Origin: Bos javanicus
Lineage: Eukaryota > Chordata > Mammalia > Artiodactyla > Bovidae
Length of the DNA stretch: 64,000 bases
Direction of reading: 5' to 3'
NCBI RefSeq assembly: GCF_032452875.1
Contig: NC_083873.1
Span: 74,211,987 to 74,275,986 of the forward strand
The notes under the pieces were generated by a model that saw only the letters and a program-made list of their open reading frames with translations, searched no databases and was not told where the DNA came from. Made by a program: the position numbers and the translations under genes. Positions 56,888 through 64,000 of the stretch are shown here, in pieces. How positions within the stretch are numbered: the stretch's first letter is position 1; each line of letters starts with the position of its first letter.

Positions 56888-57236
56888 TACCTGCTAGAGA
56901 CTAAATGCTTATCTCCCCTTGAAAATTTACATATTGAACCATGATCTCCAATGTGATGATATTTGAAAGTGGGGCTTTGGGGAGCTAATGAGGTTTAGAT
57001 GAGACCTTGAAGGTAAAGTCCCTATGACAGGATTAATGTCCTTACAAGAACTGGAAGAGATTAGAGCCTTTTATGCCATGTGAGGAGACAGCAAGAAGGA
57101 AGCCATTTTAAAGCAGGAGTGGGACTCTCTAATCTTAGACTTTCTAGTCTCCAGAACTGTAAGAAATAATTGTCTATTGTTTAAGCCACCCAGTCTATGT
57201 TAACTTGTTACTGCAGCCTGAATTGACTAAGATAAA
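56888..57236 (+). repeat. MLT1-type MaLR LTR
   Basis: The ordered blocks 'ccaatgtgatgatatttgaa', 'gtggggctttggggagctaa', 'ttatgccatgtgaggagaca', 'ctccagaactgtaagaaata' and 'aagccacccagtctatgtta' are those of an MLT1/MaLR LTR in sense, ending near 'attgactaagata'. Confidence 0.85.
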
Positions 57237-58394
57237 ACTTACTTCAGTTTTCTTATTCTTCCCAAATCTCAGAGACAGGGTGGTATTCCTCTAGTTCTCT
57301 ACAACCCCATTTTCTTACATTACCTGCCAAGTATTTTTAAAAGAAAACTTTTTTTTTTTTTTTTAAATTTAAACCCTCTCCCATACTCATCATTGCCAAG
57401 TAATAACTCTCTTAGGCTTTTCCCCCACAACACAAAGATCAAACATGTGTAAACTCCATCCAGTTTTATCCAAATAATCAGTCTAATGTCCTTGCCTACT
57501 AGAACTTGGGCCTCTTTTCTTCCACATCTTTCACCTCCACTCCACTGAAGTGCAGTGGCCATTCTCTTGGTATTGCATTGGGTATCATTTAGAATTGCTT
57601 CATCTTATGTCAGAGATCAGATTCCTTGAGATGCAGAATTTGAGACAGAGATTAGTGGACAGGAATTTATTAGAAGCTGTTATTTGGATCGATTTCAGTG
57701 GAAGAGAAGGAAAGCGGTAGGAATGGGTGAGCAGAAAATTTGGTCTGAGTTGCTGTCTCCTTTAAATGCTTCGGTCAGTACACAGGAATTGCTAAAGCTG
57801 GAAAGCCATCTTAAGTTGTCTGTTTAGAAGCAAGAGAGCATCCATCAGTCATTAGATGCAGTTGCCCCAAAAAGGGACCTGGCCTTAGGAAGGTCTGCTT
57901 CCATCATCCTAAGTCAGAGAGGAGGGAAAGTAGTTGAGAGTGTATTACCAGCAGTGCTTGCAAGAACTGACAAAACAGTCCTTCAGTCCTGGAGGGATAT
58001 CAGAATTGCATGATGTTATCAGTTACATTCCCCGTTACACTATTCAGAAAAATACACTTCATACAAGTCCTGAAAACAGCAACTTCCAGGAAAAAAGGGG
58101 ATAAATAAGTTCTTCACAAAGATAAACATGAAAACTTATTTTAATGATGCATTTGCTGAGGAACTGCTTCAGTAATAAAAGGTTGAATGTGAGTTTTCCA
58201 TGTTATAGTATTTTAGGATATTATGATCATTTTGCCTTAAAATTAGTAACATAAACATTTTTGTATCATTCTCCCTTAAAGGGAGATGATTTTGTATAAT
58301 TTAGTGAATTGAGAAATTTTTAAATTAAAATAAAGTACACAATAGTAATTGCTGACTTTTGAAGAACTTCACAAAGTACCAAGAATTTTTGTTT
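57237..58394. other. Unique DNA, possible unassigned old repeat
   Basis: A T-run lies at 57349-57364. The segment 57600-58030 has higher complexity and 'gacaggaatttattagaagc' hints at an old LTR, but I cannot assign it. Confidence 0.4.
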
Positions 58395-58545
58395 CTAACA
58401 TGTATTAAAATTCACTTAATTCTATTATTATCCCTGTCTTACAGTTGAGGGGAATAAAGCTCAGAAAAAGGGTTAAGCTATTTGCCCAAAGTCACACAAC
58501 TATGAATTTAACCTCAATACTATGACACTAGCGGCTACACCATTA
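58395..58545 (-). repeat. MIR element, antisense
   Basis: 'attattatccctgtcttaca', 'aaagggttaagctatttgcc' and 'caaagtcacacaactatgaa' follow antisense MIR order. Confidence 0.8.
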
Positions 58546-59344
58546 AACATCAAGTTCTGTTGATTTTCTGATTTCTTCCTTGTAGTTCCAAGAATAGCAA
58601 GCAAAGCAATTTGTCTGAATATCCTGATTGGTGACTATTTCTAGAAATTGAATGAAAAATTATATAAATTTCCCCTTAGAGTTCTGTCTTATATAGAGTG
58701 TTCCACAGAAAGATTGAAGGGAGTATTGCAAATTTGCTCTCACGCTGTTTGTTTATTGTTTATATCCTGGCTTTAAGATAAATTACTTTCAATTCATACA
58801 GAAAAGTGAAAATGAGTTAAAAAAATTTCCAGCATATTCACCCTTGAAAGACTATAAGAATTTGAAAAGACAAAGAAAGGAACAGAATAAAAATATTTCT
58901 TTCTTCTTATTTATTCTTTTAAAGTAATTACCGGCTGAATCTTATCCCTCAAGAGGGAAAGTACAGTTATTGTAAAATGGCAATGAAAATGAAATCTGTC
59001 AGCTATTGCAAACCAACTTTGCTTGCTGTACACTCAAACCTTGATGCTAGACAATTCTCCAAATAATTGTAAAAGTTTTTTCTTGTTAATTTTCTTTCAG
59101 TTTTTAGAATTTTTTTAAAGCCTCAAACAATGCTGTGTTAAACAGAAACAAATACAGAGAAAGGAGAGGGTGTTCAGGGAAAATAGGCTATAATTAAATT
59201 GTATAGAGTAACACAGTACCATTATGAGAATACAAGACTTTTATCAATTTTTTTCTGGGTTCAATATACTATATTTCATTTTCAATGAAGTTTTACTATT
59301 GATGTAAAATTATCTGTACCTTTATAAATGAAAGTATCTTTTAA
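58546..59344. other. Unique AT-rich DNA
   Basis: No recognisable feature. Confidence 0.4.
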
Positions 59345-60300
59345 AAATCCAATCAAAAATGGGCAAAAAACCTAAATAGACATTTCACCAAAGAAGACAT
59401 ACATATGGCCAACAGGCATATGAAAAGATGCCCAATATCACAAATTTTTTGGAGAAACGTAAACCAAGACTGCAGTTAGATATCGGTTCACAGCAGTCAG
59501 AATGGCTATCATTAAAAAGTCTAGAAATAGTAAATGCTAGAGAGGGTGTGAAGAAAAGAGAACCCCCTCCCCCTTAGAAGGCTAAAAATAGAGTTGTCAT
59601 ATGATCCATAATCCCACTCCTGGACATATATCTGGAGAAAACTCTGGTTTGAAAAGATACATGTACCTCAATATTCATTGCAGCACTATTTACAATAGCC
59701 AAGACATGGAAGCAACCTAAGTGTCTATAGACAGATGAATAGATAAAGAGAATGAATAGATAACGACAATGAATAGATAAAGACACACACAATAGAATAT
59801 TACTCAGTTGTAAATAATTATAAAATAGTACCATTTGAAGCAACATGACTGGATCTAGAGACTATTACACAAAGTGAAGTAAGTTAAAGATGAATATCAT
59901 ATGATATCCCTTCTATGTGTAATCTAAAAATTGATACAAATGAATTTATTTACAAAGTAAATTACAGAGATAGACTTACAGACATTGAAAACAAATTTAT
60001 GGTTATCAAAGGGTAAAGGAGGCAGGGGAGGCGTGAATAGAGATAAATTAGGAGTTTGGGATTAACATATACACACTACTATATATATAATAGGTAAATA
60101 ACGAGAATATATTTTGTGACACAGGGAACTATACTCAAAGTCTTGTAGTAACCTAGAGTGGAAAAGAATCTGAAAAGGAATATCTATATCTATATCTGAA
60201 TCACCTTGCTTGTATACTTGACATTAACACATTGTATACTTGAAACTTGCACATTATAGATTAAGTAGCATATTGTAGACTAAGTATACTTCAATAAAGA
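59345..60300 (+). mobile_element. L1 LINE 3' region with internal deletion
   Basis: Starts in the ORF2 C-terminal region ('ggcaaaaaacctaaatagac', 'tttcaccaaagaagacatac') and passes 'gcactatttacaatagccaa' into the 3' UTR ('gtgaagtaagttaaagatga'). It ends 'tatacttcaataaagaatac'. About 200 bp of the expected order is missing near 59560. Stops are frequent. It is older than the L1 at 20334. Confidence 0.85.
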
Positions 60301-60412
60301 ATACCACAATATAGTATTATACTAAAAATATATCTTGTTTATTGCAGATCAAAATCCTTTAGCTCAAAAGGATAATCTAATAACTTCTGTTTATTGCATT
60401 CTAAGGGATTTC

Positions 60413-60739
60413 TGAAAGGAGATACAACCACTCCATTCTGAAGGAGATCAGCCCTGGGATTTCTTTGGAAGGAATGATGCTAAAGCTGAAATTCCAGTAC
60501 TTTGGCCACCTCATGCAAAGAGTTGACTCATTGGAAAAGACTCTGATGCTGGGATGGATTGGGGGCAGGAGGAGAAGGGGACGACAGAGGATGAGATGGC
60601 TGGATGGCATCACTGACTCGATGGACGTGAGTCTGGGTGAACTTCGGGAGTTGGTGATGGACAGGGAGGCCTGGCATGCTGCAATTCATGGGGTCGCAAA
60701 GAGTTGGACACGACTGAGCGACTGAACTGAACTGAACTG
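60413..60739 (+). mobile_element. BovB LINE, 5'-truncated, TSD
   Basis: The last 327 bp of BovB in sense. The frame 60465-60725 (86 codons: 'EGMMLKLKFQYFGHLMQRVD' to 'HGVAKSWTRLSD') reads through to the natural C-terminus without a stop. The 10-bp TSD aagggatttc lies at 60403-60412 and 60740-60749. Probably one of the youngest BovB copies here. Confidence 0.96.
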
Positions 60740-60749
60740 AAGGGATTTC

Positions 60750-61049
60750 CGACACTTTTAATCTTCCTTATCTCCAAAAATCAGGGAAATTAAAAAATGA
60801 AGGAAGAAAAAAGAAAAAAAATTTAAAATCATTCTTAAACTGTCATCTAAAGATAACTACTGTTAACATTTGTATTTATCCTTCTGTTATTCTTCCATAC
60901 TTATTTTATATAGTCTAAAAATATTAGACTACGTCTTTTAAGTAGCTCAGTGCAAAATGAAAATGTAGTAATCCTTCTTCAAGAGTTATTAAGAATTCCA
61001 AGATGGCAGTAGCAGAGCACTAAACTAAGTATGAAGCCCTTTTAATCAT
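60750..61049. other. Unique AT-rich DNA
   Basis: No recognisable feature. Confidence 0.4.
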
Positions 61050-61178
61050 GTGAAAGTGAAGTCGCTCAGTCGTGTCCGACTCTTTGGGACCCCGTGGACT
61101 GTAGCCTGCCAGTCTTCTCCGTGCATGGGATTCTCCACACAAGAATACTGGAGTGGGTTACCATTTCCTTCTCCAAGC
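61050..61178 (-). mobile_element. BovA-type SINE monomer, antisense
   Basis: 'gtgaaagtgaagtcgctcag' to 'ggttaccatttccttctcca'. A monomer equivalent to half of a BovA2, with no (AGC)n tail. Confidence 0.9.
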
Positions 61179-62198
61179 ATGGGAACATGTGTAAATATAT
61201 AGGTCTCATGCCCAGGAAGCTGACCCAGGTTTGTTTAATGAGTGAGTGAATGTGGAATAACAGGAGCTGTTGGAAAAGTCACACACAGATATCTGAAATA
61301 TATTGAGGCAAACTCAGAGTTACCAAATGCTGCACATACTTTCCACTTTTTCATGTCCAGAACATGATGTAGAATGAAATTCACTTGCAATTAAGAATCC
61401 GTACTTACATTATTGTTAAGAGAGAGAAAATGAGGCTGAAACTAATAAGGAACTAATAGTTCTCCCAGGAATACATATGGGGAAAACATATTAAAAAGAT
61501 ACATAAACATTAACTTAAATGAAGCAACCAAACAGTAGGTCAGAGGCAATCACCACGATATATCAGGAAATGTTTACTCCACTTTACTAAAAGTAGTTCT
61601 TAAGAAAGAAAGGAAGCATAGAAGCATCTAGGCAAATTGGTCACTGAATGCCTGCTAACACTTTCCTAAAATATACCCTTTACTATTTATCATTTTATAC
61701 TTGCAATTGTCTCATTAATGCAGGAGTACTGATAAATTTGAGGCTTCTTTTGCAAATTGGAAAAAAATGGGCTGATTGGAGATTACTGGTAATGCAGCTT
61801 TGATCCTGCCCTTGAGAGACTAAGGATTTATATCTCCTAAGCTTGCTGTCACCTACTTTGTAAGTAATCAGCAAACCTTGAACCATAAATATGGAAATAC
61901 ATTTGCACATTGTAGAAATAAAATTATAGGCATATTTATTCCTTGCATATTTCTGACAACAGTATAAATCACCACTAGAGATTACTTAGTGAATTTTAGT
62001 GCCTAATTGATAGGCAACTTTTGATTATTTACAATAAAAAAAAGAACAATAAGATTTCAGAGGAGTGGTTGATATAAACAGTGACTTTTAGCAGGTTTTG
62101 CATCAAGGTTTATTTGGTTAAACTTATTATAACAAGGTGCAATTTTATTACTCTTGCCATTTATAGTATTAGTGGGTGTTAGTTGCATTAGTGGATGT
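61179..62198. other. Unique AT-rich DNA
   Basis: No recognisable feature. Confidence 0.45.
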
Positions 62199-62211
62199 CA
62201 GTGTTACTAAC

Positions 62212-62485
62212 GGAGAAGGCAATGGCAACCCACTCCAGTACTCTTGCCTAGAAAATCCCATGGATGGAGGAGCCTGGTGGGCTGCAGTCCTTCGGGTCGC
62301 TAAGAGTCGGACACAACTAAGTGGCTTCACTTTCCCTTTTCACTTTCATGCATTGGAGAAGGAAATGGTAAGCCACTCCAGTACTCATGCCTGGAAAATC
62401 CCATGGACAGGGGAGCCTGGTGGGCTGCCGTCTACGGGGTCGCACAGAGTCAGACACGACTAAAGTGACTTAGCAGCAGCAGCAG
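62212..62485 (+). mobile_element. BovA2 dimeric SINE with TSD
   Basis: A full dimer from 'ggagaaggcaatggcaaccc' to five or six AGC units. The 13-bp repeat cagtgttactaac (62199-62211 and 62486-62498) flanks it; its first bases may be shared with the tail. Confidence 0.96.
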
Positions 62486-62498
62486 CAGTGTTACTAAC

Positions 62499-62757
62499 AT
62501 GCTATAATATTTTATCAATATTTAATATGAACCATTACATAATTTATGTAAAATATTAGCCTATTAATGGAGAACAGGGTTTAATATTCACAGTATACTT
62601 CAGCACTCACAGCACCTTATGTTAAACTCAATCTGTATTTGTGTATTGCAATTTGGGTGTTTTTCTAGACTGTGAGCTCATTAAACCATGCAAATTGTTA
62701 CTTACCTTTTCTCCAAGAATACCAGTGTTTTGGTTTGAGCAAAGTTAGGTATCAATA
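62499..62757. other. Unique DNA
   Basis: No recognisable feature. Confidence 0.4.
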
Positions 62758-62918
62758 GGGGCTTTCCTCATGGCTCAGAGGTTAAAGTGTCTGCCTCTAA
62801 TGTGGGAGACCTGGGTTCGATCCCTGGGTCGGGAAGATCCCCTGAAGAAGGAAATGGCAACACATTCCAGTATTCTTGCCTGGAGAATCCCATGGACGGA
62901 GGAGCCTGGTGGGCTAAA
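62758..62918 (+). mobile_element. Bov-tA SINE, 3'-truncated
   Basis: The head 'ggctttcctcatggctcaga' with a perfect B-box ('gggttcgatccctgg') runs to 'ggaggagcctggtgggct', then stops. The last 45 bp of the family are missing. Confidence 0.92.
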
Positions 62919-64000
62919 AGTGTTAGTTGAATGAACAAATGGAGATATCAATGAATAAATATGCTGTGTCATGAAAGAACATTGTTAGAGTGAAGCAGAA
63001 TTGTCTGAGTAAGTCTTTTGAAAGAGATAGAAAATGAAGACATGGTCTCAGCTTAAACTGCAAGCAGTGTAGCTACAGACAAAGACTAGGATGGAGAATC
63101 ATATTTCAAAGAAAGAGAGCTGGGTGAATCAAAAGCGGAAGTAAGATAGGTGAGGCTTATGCAAGAGATGCAAGCAAACGGTTCTAGTATTTATTTTTAA
63201 AATGTTTTTCTGTCTGCTATTTATTAATGCAAAACTAAAAAGGAGAATTAAATATGCTCCTTATTTCAGGGTATACTGTATTTATTTCTCTTTCCCTTAG
63301 TCCCAGCCTGTACTCCATTCCATTTACCTTTATAGGTGCTCACACTCATAGATTTGATATATGCTTAGGTATATACATTTTTTAAAAAGTGATGTTTTTA
63401 GATATTTTAAATTTAAATCATTTTTTCAACAGATCTCATTCTTTTCAGTACTCTTCTCACACATTTGCATTATACAAGATATGTTAATGTTGTAGCATAG
63501 ACCTCTGATTTGTGGCTTCCTGATAGATGCCTTGGAGGTTATTTACATATCTCTAACTCTAGTCAGACATACTTGAAGACCCAAGCAGAAGGGTCTTTGT
63601 GCTTTATAGCTACCCACTCCTATCGTCCTCTGGCTGTGTCCTCCTTCCAGGAGAAAGAACCTAAGGGACCAAGAGGACTTCCTCATCAAGAACATTTCCA
63701 TGTGTTCTCTGCTCACCACCCCCGCAACCCCTGCCCTCCACTTACTTCTAGACAATATTTCAGGTACCTAGGGCCCCAGAATTTTCTGCTCAAATGTCCT
63801 CAAGTCATTTGTTTTACAGGGCTGCACTGGTTTGTCCCCCAAAATCAAACTGCTTCTGGTGCACACAGCTCTAGACTGGATGAGTGGCCAGTGGGTAGTT
63901 ACATGCAAGAATTGTGAATGGGGCTTGTATGTAGAAGCTGGACTGCCCACATGCCTACAGGTGAAATACCTTGAAGTGTTAAAGAGCAGGATGGAAGTGT
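62919..64000. other. Unique DNA at window end, no supported gene
   Basis: Composition becomes less AT-rich from about 63500. A 135-codon + frame (63510-63917) lies here and overlaps shorter minus frames. It has no recognisable domain, splice site or regulatory context, so I do not call it a gene. Confidence 0.4.

Noticed and set aside
46205..62918. tRNA genes suggested by intact B-boxes (for example 62816-62830)
   Set aside because: Each B-box lies in a Bov-tA head without an acceptor-stem cloverleaf.
63510..63917. 135-codon frame near the right edge
   Set aside because: No domain, splice context, signal or conservation evidence. Overlapping minus-strand frames are equally open, as expected in less AT-rich DNA.
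1..64000. CRISPR array, operon, prophage or bacterial defence system
   Set aside because: All evidence is of a bovid nuclear genome. Repeats are dispersed retroelements and there are no spacer-like periodic arrays.

Overview
This is a 64 kb window of a mammalian, bovid-type genome (cattle, sheep, goat, buffalo or a close relative; Bovini is my inference). The evidence is its repeats. Bov-tA tRNA-derived SINEs, dimeric BovA2 SINEs with (AGC)n tails, BovB (RTE-clade) LINE fragments, a ruminant L1 and a class I endogenous retrovirus are all present on both strands. Older shared mammalian repeats (MIR, L2, MER5, an MLT1-type LTR) lie between them. The base composition is AT-rich, and I found no intact host gene, exon, tRNA gene or CpG island. 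The window is best read as intergenic or deep intronic sequence; nearly every longer open frame is a piece of BovB, L1, retrovirus or SINE.

Layout. 0-6.8 kb: Bov-tA, an L1 3' end split by a BovA2, a MIR split by a SINE, and unique AT-rich DNA. 6.8-8.7 kb: two oppositely oriented BovB copies, each with its own target-site duplication (TSD), forming a large inverted repeat. 9-16.9 kb: G-rich, GA and AC simple repeats, a MIR and L2, several SINEs, an LTR tail. 16.9-18.8 kb: L1, BovB(+) and BovB(-) pieces abutting with no unique DNA between them. 20.2-22.2 kb: a 5'-inverted (twin-primed) L1 inserted inside a Bov-tA. 23.5-30.3 kb: a BovA2/BovB composite, a tandem Bov-tA dimer, and a 112-bp L1 that is itself inverted.

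30.39-38.51 kb holds a decayed gammaretrovirus-like provirus on the + strand: two LTRs, a 4-bp TSD (aaac), and gag, protease, RNase H, integrase and env-TM remnants. The RT catalytic core and env surface subunit are missing. BovB, three SINEs and an antisense LTR have inserted into it. A five-copy 42-bp tandem repeat lies in its gag-leader region.

38.5-64 kb: an older L1, a 1.55-kb BovB carrying a G-rich insertion, MER5 and MIR elements, an MLT1 LTR, a second L1, and many Bov-tA/BovA2 SINEs, many with readable TSDs.

No genes work together here. The value of the window is as a record of retrotransposon behaviour: nesting order, inversions, template-switch-like junctions and tail variants. I see no new defence or metabolic system. 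Family names come from recognition by eye, not from a database search.
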